Below the pieces are notes generated by a model, which was not told the DNA's origin, searched no databases, and saw nothing but the letters and a program-made list of their open reading frames with translations. A stretch of DNA of 50,666 bases from Akkermansia sp. (lineage in GTDB: Bacteria; Verrucomicrobiota; Verrucomicrobiia; Verrucomicrobiales; Akkermansiaceae): positions 1 through 50,666 of the forward strand of contig JAFXCP010000016.1 of NCBI GenBank assembly GCA_017521405.1. The letters run 5' to 3'. Position 1 is the stretch's first letter, and the number at the start of each line of letters is the position of its first letter. A program made the position numbers and the translations under genes. Positions 6,938-15,398 of the stretch are shown here, in pieces.

Positions 6938-8158
6938 ATGAACGGACTGAGCATAAAAGGGATGCTGGGGGTGCTGCTGCTGGCGGTGTCCGGTGTGGTG
7001 CAGGGGAACGTGGCGGTGCCGGAGCATTTTTCTGCCCGTGCAAAGGAATTGCTGGCGGATAGTATAGAGCTGGCTCCTGCGGCTCATGCGGTGAATGTGG
7101 TGTATTTTTTAGGGAATGATAATGAGCCGGAGCCGGATTATGAGCGACGCCTGAGTGAGCTGCTGCTGTATGTGCAGCAGTTTTACGGCAAGGAGATGCA
7201 GAGGAATGGCATGGGGGCGCGTTCCTTTGGCTTGCGGCGGGAAGCTAATGGCAATGTACGCATTCTGTTGGTGCGCGGTAAGAAGTCCCACCGGGATTAC
7301 CCTTACAATGGCGGTGCCAATGCCTGCCTGCAGGAGGTGGCGGAGTTCTTCCGTGCCCACCCGGAGGAAAAGCACAGCGACCACACCTTTATCCTGATGC
7401 CTACTTTTCACGATGAGCAGAATGGGGAGAAAACTCCCGGCGGGGTGCCTTTCTATGGCTATGGCCGCGATTGCTTTGCGCTGGATTACGCCGATTTTGA
7501 TATCAGACACTTGGGGAAGAACACGCGGGAGGGGCATTTGCTGACAAAGTGGCTGGGCGGGTTTGCTCACGAGCTGGGCCATGGGTTGAATTTGCCGCAC
7601 AATGCCGGTACAACGAGCGATGTGGCTCTTTACGGGACTCCGCTCATGGGTGCCGGTAATTATACTTTTGGCATGCGGCCTACTTATATGACGCGCTCTT
7701 CCTGCCGTATGCTTACGGCGAGTGAGACTTTTGCTCTTGCCGGGGATGAGACGGATTTTTACCCGGAGGGGGCCCCGGCACCGGTGATTGAGGAGGCTTC
7801 CGTGGTACCTTCTGCGGATAAGCTGGTGGTGCGTATGCGGGTGTCCGGCTGTGCGTTTGTGAATTTGCAGGTGCAGGATCCGCCCTTCCAGGTAAACTGG
7901 GATTACGATGCCGTAGCCTTCTGTATGGCGGAGGAGAAGCTCCCCGGTACGGATTCCGTGGTATATTCCTTGGAGGTGCCGCTGGCAGAGTTGCAGGGCT
8001 TGCAGAATACACGCAAGGGGGTGCAGGCTCTGGAGCTGCTGCTCACTCAGGCAAATGGCTGGCGCTATCGCTGGCGCATTACGCTGGATTGGAGCAAGCT
8101 CACCTTAGGTGCTCCGCTTCCTTTGCCTGCTCTGGATTCTTTATATCGTGGCTATTGA
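6938..8158 (+). CDS. Secreted metzincin-like zinc metallopeptidase
   Basis: 406 residues. An N-terminal signal peptide (MNGLSIKGMLGVLLLAVSGV, cleavage near residues 22-26) exports it. The zinc site HELGHGLNLPH lies at residues 211-221, with His211, His215 and His221 as ligands and Glu212 as the catalytic base. A likely Met-turn, PLMGAGNY, follows about 20 residues later. This HExxHxxxxxH plus Met-turn arrangement defines the metzincin clan; I cannot assign a subfamily. The C-terminal 140 residues look like a beta-rich accessory domain. Start 6938 is chosen because the -10 box ends 7 nt before it; an ATG 12 codons upstream lies inside the promoter. It stands alone between terminators, so its substrate (host, dietary or self protein) is unknown. 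Confidence 0.8.
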   Translation: MNGLSIKGMLGVLLLAVSGVVQGNVAVPEHFSARAKELLADSIELAPAAHAVNVVYFLGNDNEPEPDYERRLSELLLYVQQFYGKEMQRNGMGARSFGLRREANGNVRILLVRGKKSHRDYPYNGGANACLQEVAEFFRAHPEEKHSDHTFILMPTFHDEQNGEKTPGGVPFYGYGRDCFALDYADFDIRHLGKNTREGHLLTKWLGGFAHELGHGLNLPHNAGTTSDVALYGTPLMGAGNYTFGMRPTYMTRSSCRMLTASETFALAGDETDFYPEGAPAPVIEEASVVPSADKLVVRMRVSGCAFVNLQVQDPPFQVNWDYDAVAFCMAEEKLPGTDSVVYSLEVPLAELQGLQNTRKGVQALELLLTQANGWRYRWRITLDWSKLTLGAPLPLPALDSLYRGY

Positions 8159-8186
8159 GCCTAAGATTGTAAGGAGTTCGGATAAG

Positions 8187-8217
8187 CGCCTTCCCTGCCG
8201 GGGAGGGCGTTTGGTTT
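8187..8217 (+). terminator. Terminator after the metallopeptidase gene
   Basis: CGCCTTCCC pairs with GGGAGGGCG (one T-G pair) around TGCCG, followed by the T-rich TTTGGTTTT. Confidence 0.75.
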
Positions 8218-8221
8218 TCGC

Positions 8222-8250
8222 TTGACCTTTAGCGGGGCATCTGCTATAAG
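8222..8250 (+). promoter_or_regulatory. Promoter of the small lipoprotein, near-leaderless
   Basis: TTGACC (8222-8227), 17-nt spacer, TATAAG (8245-8250), then 10 nt to the ATG at 8261. It begins right after the upstream terminator. Confidence 0.75.
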
Positions 8251-8260
8251 ACCGCGCGTT

Positions 8261-8698
8261 ATGAAGAAGATGTTATTTGTTGTCTTGGCGGGAGGGATTT
8301 TGTGCTCCTGCGCCACGAAGACGGTGAGCCGTACGGAGCTTTTTACTCCCACATTGGCTACTGCGGTGGATTCTACCGAGCTGACGGGGATGATGTATTA
8401 TGGGGCGGACGACCAGTACGATTATTTTACGCGTGGCATTTCCCGTTTGCGTGTGGCTAAGTCCGAAAACGCTGTGCCTTCTTTTGCCCGTTTTACTTTT
8501 AATAATTGGCAGGGTGGGAAAAAATACTCCGATTGCCTGAAGCAAAGTGCCGCAGATAAGGTGAAAAATTGGCTGCAAGGCGGTTCCGCCGGTGCTGCCG
8601 CCACCACCTCGAAGCAGACTACGCAGAAGCAGGAAGCCCTCCAAAATCTGCTGAATGCTGCCCGCCAGTTCGGCGCCGCTACAACAACGGCTCAGTAA
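8261..8698 (+). CDS. Small lipoprotein, function unknown
   Basis: 145 residues. The N-terminus MKKMLFVVLAGGILCSC is a lipoprotein signal peptide with a lipobox ending at Cys15 or Cys17. The mature part has no recognised domain; it includes YYGADDQYDYFTRG and a C-terminal Ala/Thr/Gln-rich low-complexity tail. The ATG at 8261 is preferred to one 13 codons upstream because that one lies within the promoter. The last 7 nt overlap the convergent DeoR gene. Confidence 0.78.
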   Translation: MKKMLFVVLAGGILCSCATKTVSRTELFTPTLATAVDSTELTGMMYYGADDQYDYFTRGISRLRVAKSENAVPSFARFTFNNWQGGKKYSDCLKQSAADKVKNWLQGGSAGAAATTSKQTTQKQEALQNLLNAARQFGAATTTAQ

Positions 8699-9471
8699 TC
8701 GAAAGCGTCTCCGGGGAGTACATCCTCTGCGGAGATGTAAGGCACCATTTCAACCTGCCTGCCGCTGAATTCCGGCGGCAGGTTGTTTTCTGTAATAAGG
8801 AGGTAATCCTCCAGTGGGGTGGCGTGCGGGGCACTGCCGCCCAGATGGTGGGCCGGGGTAAGCACGATTGTTTGCCGGGCAGCTTGCGCGGCAAGTGTGG
8901 CCCATGCGGCACGCACGGCTTGCGCGTACATGGCCTGCTCCGGGCGGAGGGCCGGCGGGCAAAGCAGGGCTATATCCGGCTGCAGGGTGGTGCCCATGGC
9001 TGCGCGGGCTTCCGGGCTGTCCAGCAGGCCGGAAACTTTGTCGATGCGGCCGCCGGGGCAGATGATTTCCTGCGGGAGTACTCCGGCGGTGAGCCGTGCC
9101 AGCAGGCGAGGGGAATTTGTGATGAGCGAGCAGGGGCATTCCCCCAGCGCAGAGATGAGTACCTGCGCTAAGGGTGCTGCATCCACATAGAGGCACATGC
9201 CGGGCTGAATATGCCGCAGGGCAAGCTGCACCAGCTGGTAATCCAAGCGCACACCGGCGGATTCCGGAGGACTTTGCCCGGGCAGGGGGAGGATGTAGCG
9301 GGCACCGCCATGCACGCGCTTGAGTAGCCCTTGTTTCTGCATGTCCACCAAATCGGTGCGGATAGTCTCGTCCGTAACGCCCAATTCCCGAGCAAGTGCT
9401 GCGGAGCGGATGCTGCCGCGCTGCTGGAGAAGGCGGAGTATATAAGCCCGGCGTTCCTGAGCAACGTACAT
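8692..9471 (-). CDS. DeoR-family transcriptional regulator
   Basis: 259 residues. Residues 1-55 form the DeoR winged helix-turn-helix (AQERRAYILRLLQQRGSIRSAALARELGVTDETIRTDL, then GLLKRVHGG); the remaining 200 residues match the DeoR C-terminal sugar-phosphate sensor domain (YVDAAPLAQVLISAL, LITNSPRLLARL, GGRIDKVSGLL). Family members usually repress carbohydrate-use genes and are released by a phosphorylated sugar. Here it is the last gene of the leuC-leuD operon, 13 nt after a hypothetical gene, with no sugar gene nearby, so its target is unknown. No Shine-Dalgarno motif. Confidence 0.88.
   Translation of the reverse strand: MYVAQERRAYILRLLQQRGSIRSAALARELGVTDETIRTDLVDMQKQGLLKRVHGGARYILPLPGQSPPESAGVRLDYQLVQLALRHIQPGMCLYVDAAPLAQVLISALGECPCSLITNSPRLLARLTAGVLPQEIICPGGRIDKVSGLLDSPEARAAMGTTLQPDIALLCPPALRPEQAMYAQAVRAAWATLAAQAARQTIVLTPAHHLGGSAPHATPLEDYLLITENNLPPEFSGRQVEMVPYISAEDVLPGDAFDY
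8751..8789 (+). terminator. Terminator of the lipoprotein gene, inside the 3' coding end of the deoR-type gene
   Basis: CAACCTGCC pairs with GGCAGGTTG, with a second GCCG/CGGC helix inside, followed by TTTTCTG on the plus strand. It lies about 55 nt past the lipoprotein stop, within codons of the convergent regulator gene. Confidence 0.65.
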
Positions 9472-9484
9472 GGGAGGGGGAAAA

Positions 9485-10612
9485 TCAGGTGATGGAGTAG
9501 AAGAATTCCTCCAGTCGGCTGCTCATGGCGGCGGCGGTGCGCTCAAAAACTTCCTTATGCTCGGGGCACAGATTGGCAAAAGATTCCGTGAGGGTGATCA
9601 CTTGTTTCTGGAGGAGCTGGATTCTCTGGGCAGCCATGCTGCGGGAGTAGCTTGGCTGCTGGGTGAGCAGAATGGTGGCCAGCAGGTAGGAAACCATGCC
9701 TGCATAGAGATTTAGGAAATCCCCCAGTTGGTGCCCTTCCGGGAATTCTCCGGAAAAATCGCCGCCTTTGCTGATGAGGTGTTTTTGTACGAGGTTGGTC
9801 AGGTGGGCGGATTCTTGGAAAAGCGGGTGCCCCATACCGGCCCGTACGCTATCTGCGTGTGTGGGCTCCACAAAATCCAGCACATCCCATTCCCGGCAAT
9901 CGGCTTGTTGCTCCGGCGGCAGGTGCGCTTCATCCTCCGCCGCTTTGCGTTCCAAAATATCGTAGCGTCCCATCACGTAGGCTAGGGAAAGGGCTCCATT
10001 GGGGCGGAACATGTATTTGCGGCGTATGCTGGGGTAGATGGCCATATTAGCCTCCGCACGGTTGAGGCGCATATCCCAGGAGCAGGCGGGAAGGGTGAGC
10101 CCCTGAATATGCCGCAGACCGGGGCTGCGGAATTGCTCCACGCTGCTTACCACATGGTCGCGCAGGGTTTCCATATTCAGGAAACCTTGCAGGTTGCTTT
10201 CCCCCCAGGAAATTTGCCACTGCGGCAGGGAAATGTCGAAGGTGAAATCGTGGGATTCGATGAGAACGCGAGTGGTGCGGTTGACGAAGAATTCGATGGA
10301 GAGAATATTGCTCACGTAGTGGCGGTTGTTTACCTCCGGCTCTCGCAGGGAGAGGGTAATATCGCCAATGACAACATGACCGCGCGGGTATTCCCGCAGC
10401 TGCCGCAGGGCGGGATAGTCCTCCTCTGCGGGCGCGGTGGCTTTGTTGGTAAAGGAAACTCGGCAACCGGCAATATCGGGCATGCAGTTGCCCTCCATCA
10501 GGAATTCGATGGGCTCTTCCTTATCGATGCACCAGAGGGTGAGCGCAGTTTTCCCGGGCGTGGTGTTATCAATCACGCCCTGGGTAATGAGTGGTGCCAA
10601 AAGAGCCAGCAT
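9485..10612 (-). CDS. Conserved-looking cytosolic protein, function unknown
   Basis: 375 residues, no signal peptide or membrane helix. The N-terminal part is mixed alpha/beta (GHVVIGDITLSLREPEV, LIESHDFTFDISLPQWQ) and contains a run of hydrophilic strands. The C-terminal third is helical (LGDFLNLYAGMVSYLLATILL, then SRSMAAQRIQLLQKQVITLTESFANL). It lies 10 nt after leuD and 13 nt before the DeoR regulator, so it is cotranscribed with leucine genes. I recognise no family. Codon use resembles its neighbours. Confidence 0.78.
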   Translation of the reverse strand: MLALLAPLITQGVIDNTTPGKTALTLWCIDKEEPIEFLMEGNCMPDIAGCRVSFTNKATAPAEEDYPALRQLREYPRGHVVIGDITLSLREPEVNNRHYVSNILSIEFFVNRTTRVLIESHDFTFDISLPQWQISWGESNLQGFLNMETLRDHVVSSVEQFRSPGLRHIQGLTLPACSWDMRLNRAEANMAIYPSIRRKYMFRPNGALSLAYVMGRYDILERKAAEDEAHLPPEQQADCREWDVLDFVEPTHADSVRAGMGHPLFQESAHLTNLVQKHLISKGGDFSGEFPEGHQLGDFLNLYAGMVSYLLATILLTQQPSYSRSMAAQRIQLLQKQVITLTESFANLCPEHKEVFERTAAAMSSRLEEFFYSIT

Positions 10613-10622
10613 GGGAGCAGTT

Positions 10623-11228
10623 TTATTTACAGGAAGGATTGGGCAGGGTGGCGGCTAAACGCGCCACGGCTTCCGGGGCATTCATCAGTTCTACCACGGC
10701 ATCCCAGCGCCCTTGGGTGAGGGCTTGGCGGGGTTCCTCCGGCATGCTGATGGGGAGGCTGAGACCGGGACAGCAGAGCGTCATCTGCTCCAAATCGAGC
10801 ACCCATTCGGTTTGTGGTTCCTCCTCAGTGCGGCGGAGAGCCTGTTCCAAATCGGCATGGGAGGCGCATACGCAGGGAAGACCGATGCCGGAGCTGTTGC
10901 CGAAAAAGATTTCCGCAAAGCTCTCTGCCACGATGGCGGCAATGCCGGAGCGTTTGATGGCTTGCGGCGCATGCTCTCGGGAGGAGCCGCAGCCAAAGTT
11001 TTCCCCGCCCAGAATGATGCGGGCCCCTGCATGCTGCGGGGCATCTATGGGGTGGTTCTTGCTGCTGCCATCGGTGTGGAAGCGCTCATCGTAGAACATG
11101 GTGCCGGCCAGCTCATCGAAGGTGATGCACTTGAGAAAACGCGCAGGGATGATGCGGTCTGTATCCATATCGGCCCCGGGTACGGGTACGGCCTTGCCGC
11201 TGATGCGGATGATTTTGTTAAGGGGCAT
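10623..11228 (-). CDS. leuD: 3-isopropylmalate dehydratase small subunit
   Basis: Swivel-domain subunit that with LeuC isomerises 2-isopropylmalate to 3-isopropylmalate in leucine synthesis. The 201-residue protein shows the N-terminal motif DMDTDRIIPARFLK, the loop GGENFGCGSSREHAPQAI and the FGNSSGIGLP motif. Start set at MPLNKIIRISG (11228); an in-frame ATG 17 codons upstream would add a tail overlapping the leuC end. It follows leuC by 22 nt. leuA and leuB are not in the window. Confidence 0.95.
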   Translation of the reverse strand: MPLNKIIRISGKAVPVPGADMDTDRIIPARFLKCITFDELAGTMFYDERFHTDGSSKNHPIDAPQHAGARIILGGENFGCGSSREHAPQAIKRSGIAAIVAESFAEIFFGNSSGIGLPCVCASHADLEQALRRTEEEPQTEWVLDLEQMTLCCPGLSLPISMPEEPRQALTQGRWDAVVELMNAPEAVARLAATLPNPSCK

Positions 11229-11250
11229 GGGTATAGAAAAACGTGGGGAT

Positions 11251-12663
11251 TTATTGAATATCGAATACTTCCCGGGCATCTGCCACGGTGCCGGTTACAG
11301 CGGCCGCTGCGGCCATGAGGGGGCTCATCAACAGGGTGCGCCCGGTGGGGCTGCCTTGGCGCCCCTTGAAGTTGCGGTTGCTGGTGCTGGCGCAGATTTG
11401 GTCGCCCACCAGTTTATCGGGGTTCATGGCCAGGCACATGGAGCAGCCGGGCAGGCGCCATTCGAAGCCAGCCTCGCGGAAGATGGCGGCAATTCCCTCG
11501 TCCTCGCATTGGCGTGCCGTCATCTGCGAGCCGGGAACGGCCAGTGCCTTGATGCCCGGTGCCACTTTCCTCCCTTTCAAATAGGGGGCTACTGCACGGA
11601 AATCCGTAATGTGCCCATTCGTGCAGGAACCGATGAAGACCACATCCACCGGAAGACCTTTGAGGGGCTGCCCCGGGGTGAGCTGCATATACTCCAATGC
11701 GGTGGTGTAGGCTTTGCGGGCTTCCTCGGAGCGGGCATCCGCCGGCGAGGGAACACTGCCGGAAATGCCGATGTTCATATCCGGGGAAATGCCCCATGTG
11801 ACGGTGGGTTCGATCTCCTCCGCCGGGATGATGACAACATCGTCGTACTCTGCATCGGCATCGCTGGCAAAGCTCTTCCAGCGCTCCACAGCCGCATCCC
11901 ATGCAGCACCCTTGGGGGCATAGGGGCGCCCTTTGAGGTAGGCAAAAGTGGTTTCGTCCGGGTTGATGTAGCCACAGCGGGCTGCCCCCTCGATGGCCAG
12001 GTTGCAAAGGGTGAGGCGCCCATCCATATCCATGGATTCAATGGCGCTGCCGCCGAATTCGTAGGCATAGCCCAAGCCGCCATCCGCCCCCAGCTTGCCG
12101 ATGATGTGCAGGGCTACATCCTTGGCTGTAACGCCGGGGCGCAGTGTGCCTTCCACGCGCACATTGCGTACTTTCAGGGGGCTCATGGCAAGGGTTTGTG
12201 TGGCAAGCACATCGCGCACCTGTGTGGTGCCGATGCCCATGGCAATGCTGCCCACGGCACCGTGTGTGGCGGTGTGGGAATCTCCGCACACAATAGTCAT
12301 GCCCGGCTGGGTAATGCCCAGTTCCGGCCCAATCATGTGTACAATACCTTGGCGTCCGCTGGGCAAATCGAACAGGCGGATGCCATGCTCCTTGCAGTTG
12401 CGGCGCAGCTCGCTCAGCATGGTGGCGGCTCGCGGGTCGGCGTAGGGCTCGCTTTGGTTATCCGTAGGAATAATATGGTCCGGGGTGGCAAAAATGCGCT
12501 CCGGGTGCAGCACAGGCAGTCCCAGCTCTCGTAGCATGGCAAAGGCTTGCGGGGAAGTTACCTCGTGCATGTAAAGAGTGGCGATAAAGAGCTGCGTACG
12601 CCCATCCGGCAGGGTGCCGACGGTGTGCGCGTCCCAAACTTTGCGGTATAATGTTTTGCCCAT
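11251..12663 (-). CDS. leuC: 3-isopropylmalate dehydratase large subunit
   Basis: Aconitase-superfamily [4Fe-4S] subunit of isopropylmalate isomerase. The 470-residue protein opens with [15 protein letters not shown]. The cluster ligands are the Cys in [14 protein letters not shown] and the two in [11 protein letters not shown]. Substrate motifs [21 protein letters not shown] and SGSVPSP-like [11 protein letters not shown] are present. Length is normal for bacterial LeuC. First gene of the operon leuC-leuD-hypothetical-deoR. Its promoter gives a leader of about 11 nt, with no leucine attenuator or T-box in front. Confidence 0.96.
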   Translation of the reverse strand: MGKTLYRKVWDAHTVGTLPDGRTQLFIATLYMHEVTSPQAFAMLRELGLPVLHPERIFATPDHIIPTDNQSEPYADPRAATMLSELRRNCKEHGIRLFDLPSGRQGIVHMIGPELGITQPGMTIVCGDSHTATHGAVGSIAMGIGTTQVRDVLATQTLAMSPLKVRNVRVEGTLRPGVTAKDVALHIIGKLGADGGLGYAYEFGGSAIESMDMDGRLTLCNLAIEGAARCGYINPDETTFAYLKGRPYAPKGAAWDAAVERWKSFASDADAEYDDVVIIPAEEIEPTVTWGISPDMNIGISGSVPSPADARSEEARKAYTTALEYMQLTPGQPLKGLPVDVVFIGSCTNGHITDFRAVAPYLKGRKVAPGIKALAVPGSQMTARQCEDEGIAAIFREAGFEWRLPGCSMCLAMNPDKLVGDQICASTSNRNFKGRQGSPTGRTLLMSPLMAAAAAVTGTVADAREVFDIQ

Positions 12664-12681
12664 GTGGTGATGCTTTATGCC

Positions 12682-12710
12682 ACTGTAACACATGGCGGCG
12701 GTGGCGTCAA
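12682..12710 (-). promoter_or_regulatory. Promoter of the leuCD operon
   Basis: On the minus strand TTGACG (12705-12710), 17-nt spacer, TACAGT (12682-12687), then 18 nt to the leuC ATG. A second TTGACA just upstream could be an alternative -35 but gives no good spacing. Confidence 0.7.
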
Positions 12711-12752
12711 TCTGTCAAGACACGCTCCCGCCCAGTTATGACAAAACAAAGG

Positions 12753-12790
12753 AGCCACCCTCTCCCGCATGGCTGCGAGGGAGGGTGGTT
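12753..12790 (-). terminator. Terminator of rplS
   Basis: A stem of about 15 bp: AGCCACCCTCTCCCGC with GCGAGGGAGGGTGGTT, loop ATGGCT. On the minus strand it is followed by CTCCTTTGTTTT. It separates rplS from the leuC promoter. Confidence 0.85.
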
Positions 12791-12830
12791 TTTGGGAAAA
12801 TTGCTCCGGGAGTCACCGGAAAGCCGGCTC

Positions 12831-13175
12831 TTAACGCACCGTCTTAACGGTAACAGCTTCCTTACCCACGCGGTCGCGGAGGTAGTGCAGCTTGGCACGG
12901 CGAACTTTACCGCGAGTTACCACCTCAATCTTAGCAATCTTGGGGGTATGGATGGGGAAGGAGCGCTCCACGCCTTCGCCATAGGAAATCTTGCGGACGG
13001 TGAAAGCCTCGTTGATGCCGGCGCCACGCTTGGCAATCACGATGCCTTGGAAAACCTGCACGCGCTCCTTGCCACCTTCGATCACGCGGCAGTGAACCTT
13101 AACGGTATCGCCGACGTTGAAGGGCGTCACGTCGTCCTTCATCTGCTCTTTTCCGATTGTATCGAGAATGTTCAT
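12831..13175 (-). CDS. rplS: 50S ribosomal protein L19 (bL19)
   Basis: Structural protein at the 30S-50S interface. The 114-residue protein shows the family blocks [55 protein letters not shown] and [16 protein letters not shown]. Start set at [11 protein letters not shown] (13175), which has a clear Shine-Dalgarno AAGGAG about 8 nt upstream, rare in this window; the longer in-frame reading upstream is not L19-like. It is monocistronic here, with its own promoter and terminator, not joined to rpsP-rimM-trmD as in many bacteria. Confidence 0.97.
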   Translation of the reverse strand: MNILDTIGKEQMKDDVTPFNVGDTVKVHCRVIEGGKERVQVFQGIVIAKRGAGINEAFTVRKISYGEGVERSFPIHTPKIAKIEVVTRGKVRRAKLHYLRDRVGKEAVTVKTVR

Positions 13176-13238
13176 CTTGTCTCTCCTTCTTATGTTTAGT
13201 AAATGTTCAGTGAGCCTCCCGGCTCGGGTGGGTGCGCC

Positions 13239-13267
13239 AGTGTACACGATTTTAACGCGCTTGGCAA
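13239..13267 (-). promoter_or_regulatory. Promoter of rplS with structured leader
   Basis: On the minus strand TTGCCA (13262-13267), 17-nt spacer, TACACT (13239-13244). The leader is about 57 nt and contains a small hairpin (GAGCC-GGGA-GGCTC, 13212-13225) before the AAGGAG ribosome binding site. Confidence 0.7.
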
Positions 13268-13320
13268 TCCAAATTTCTCATTATGTGCAATTTTTTTATT
13301 TTGAGGGGGGCAACTTCTCA

Positions 13321-13375
13321 TTGACATTTACTGTGGCATGGTATATAACGCGCGGACACGCACGAGGAAACGTGC
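13321..13375 (+). promoter_or_regulatory. Promoter and leader hairpin of speA
   Basis: TTGACA (13321-13326), 17-nt spacer, TATAAC (13344-13349). The leader of about 32 nt contains a 5-bp hairpin, GCACG-AGGAAA-CGTGC (13360-13375), whose loop carries the only purine-rich SD-like stretch, 19 nt from the ATG. Confidence 0.7.
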
Positions 13376-13387
13376 TTATATACGACC

Positions 13388-15325
13388 ATGCCCACACGGA
13401 ATACCCCCATTAAACGAAAGGTTCGCAACTGGACAGCCTCTGATTCTGCCGAATTGTACGGAGTGGATGCTTGGAGCAATGGCTATTTCAGCGTTTCCCG
13501 CCAAGGAGAGGTAACGGTGGAGCTTCGCGATACGGATGGCAGCCCGAAACACCTGAGCCTGCTGAGCGTGGTGCGCGGGCTGGTGGAACGCGGTACGGAT
13601 GCACCCATTTTGCTGCGCTTTTGTGATTTGCTTCATGCCCGTATAGATGAGTTGAACAAGAGTTTCATTAAAGCCATTCGGGAAACCGGCTACCAAGGGG
13701 AATACCGTGGGGTATATCCCATTAAGGTGAACCAGCAGCGCCAGATTGTGGAGGAGGTAGTGGCCCATGGCAAGCGCTACCACTACGGCTTGGAAGCCGG
13801 CTCCAAACCGGAGTTGATTGCCGCCATGGCGGAGATGGACGACCCGGAGGCTTTCCTGATGTGCAACGGCTATAAGGACGATGAGTTTATCGACCTCGCA
13901 CTCATGGGCATGCGCATGGGGCTTAATATCTGCCTCATTTTAGAGATGCCGAACGAGCTGCCGGCCATCCTCCGCCGCTCCAAGGCTTTGGGCATCGAGC
14001 CGCAGCTGGGGGTGCGAGTCCGCTTGGCCGCCCGCGGTTCCGGTCATTGGAGTGAATCCGCCGGGGATAAATCCGTGTTCGGTCTGAATGCCGCGCAGGT
14101 AATCGATGTGGTGGACCAGCTCAAAGAAGCCGGTATGCTGCATTGCCTCAAAGTGCTGCATTACCACCAAGGCTCTCAGATTCCGAACATCTCCGTTATC
14201 CGCGAAGGCCTCACGGAGGCTTGCCGCATCTATATCGACCTCGTGAAGGAAGGTGCCCCCATGGGCGCACTGGATATGGGCGGTGGCCTCGCGGTGGATT
14301 ACGACGGCTCGCAAACCAATTTCCATTCCTCCTGTAACTACTCCATAGAGGAGTATGCGCGCGATATTGTGGAGATTGTGGGCGAGCTGTGCAGCCGGCA
14401 CGATGTGCCCCACCCCACACTGGTAACGGAATCCGGCCGCGCTGTTTCTGCGTACCATGCGGTGCTGGTGTTCAATATTCTGGATGTGACGAGTGCCCCG
14501 GGAAGCGAGGCGCATGCCCCCGCTCTGCCGGAAAACCCGAACCCGCTTTTGCTGGCACTGGATGAGACGCACCGCATGCTCTCCCGCAAGAATATCCAAG
14601 AGTGCTATAACGATGCCAATTACTACCGCGACCAGCTCCGCGCCCAGTTCTTTTACGGCAATGCCACCCTGCGCGAGCGCGGCGTGGGAGAGGCCATTTA
14701 CTGGTACATCATGGGGCTCATCGCCCGCCGCATTGCGGAAATGAGCGAAATCCCGGAGGAACTTAAGGAGGTATCCGATAACATGGTGGACTTCTATTAT
14801 GCCAATTTCTCCCTCTTCCAGAGTCTGCCCGATTCCTGGGCCATCGACCAGCTTTTCCCCGTCATGCCCATCCAGCGCCTTTGCGAGCGCCCCACCCAGC
14901 GCACGGTGCTGGTGGATATTACCTGCGATTGCGATGGTAAGGTAAGCCATTACATCGACCGCGAGGATGTATCCAAGGCACTTCCCCTGCATGAGATTGA
15001 CGGCCAAGAGAATTACTACGTGGCCGTGTTCCTTGTGGGAGCTTACCAGGAGACCCTGGGCGATTTGCACAACCTGCTGGGGGATACCAATGTGGTAAGC
15101 GTGCATTTGGAGAACGGCCGCCCGGTGTATACCCACGAGGAGGAGGGAGATAGCGTGGCGGATGTGCTTTCCTATGTGAAGTACGATGCCAAGGACCTTG
15201 TGGGGCGCTTCCGCGCTTTGGCCGAGCGCGCTGTGGAGGAAGGCCGCATTACCCCGCGCCAGCGCCGCGAATCCCTGGAGGCATACCGCGATGGCCTCAA
15301 TGGTTACACCTATTACGAGCTTTAA
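13388..15325 (+). CDS. speA: Biosynthetic arginine decarboxylase (PLP-dependent)
   Basis: Converts arginine to agmatine, the first step to putrescine and spermidine. The 645-residue fold-type III enzyme matches SpeA length. Lys113 in YPIKVNQQRQ is the PLP lysine, HYHQGSQIPN and LDMGGGLAVDYDG bind substrate and phosphate, and the C-terminal VDITCDCDGK supplies the active-site Cys and Asp. Diaminopimelate decarboxylase is excluded by length and by the N-terminal YGVDAWSNGYFSVS block. No agmatinase or agmatine deiminase is in the window. It is transcribed alone, divergent from rplS. Confidence 0.96.
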   Translation: MPTRNTPIKRKVRNWTASDSAELYGVDAWSNGYFSVSRQGEVTVELRDTDGSPKHLSLLSVVRGLVERGTDAPILLRFCDLLHARIDELNKSFIKAIRETGYQGEYRGVYPIKVNQQRQIVEEVVAHGKRYHYGLEAGSKPELIAAMAEMDDPEAFLMCNGYKDDEFIDLALMGMRMGLNICLILEMPNELPAILRRSKALGIEPQLGVRVRLAARGSGHWSESAGDKSVFGLNAAQVIDVVDQLKEAGMLHCLKVLHYHQGSQIPNISVIREGLTEACRIYIDLVKEGAPMGALDMGGGLAVDYDGSQTNFHSSCNYSIEEYARDIVEIVGELCSRHDVPHPTLVTESGRAVSAYHAVLVFNILDVTSAPGSEAHAPALPENPNPLLLALDETHRMLSRKNIQECYNDANYYRDQLRAQFFYGNATLRERGVGEAIYWYIMGLIARRIAEMSEIPEELKEVSDNMVDFYYANFSLFQSLPDSWAIDQLFPVMPIQRLCERPTQRTVLVDITCDCDGKVSHYIDREDVSKALPLHEIDGQENYYVAVFLVGAYQETLGDLHNLLGDTNVVSVHLENGRPVYTHEEEGDSVADVLSYVKYDAKDLVGRFRALAERAVEEGRITPRQRRESLEAYRDGLNGYTYYEL

Positions 15326-15360
15326 TGCCGCCCTTTCTCCTTGTATTGCGCGCTAGCGGC

Positions 15361-15389
15361 TTGACACCAGCTTGTTCAGCCTTTACAAT
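15361..15389 (+). promoter_or_regulatory. Promoter of the secreted helical protein, near-leaderless
   Basis: TTGACA (15361-15366), 17-nt spacer, TACAAT (15384-15389), then 9 nt to the ATG at 15399. One of the best consensus matches in the window. Confidence 0.85.
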
Positions 15390-15398
15390 AGCCGCAGC

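Noticed and set aside
8751-8789. Operator for the DeoR-type regulator
   Set aside because: The inverted repeat lies at the regulator's 3' end with a T run, which fits a terminator better than an operator.
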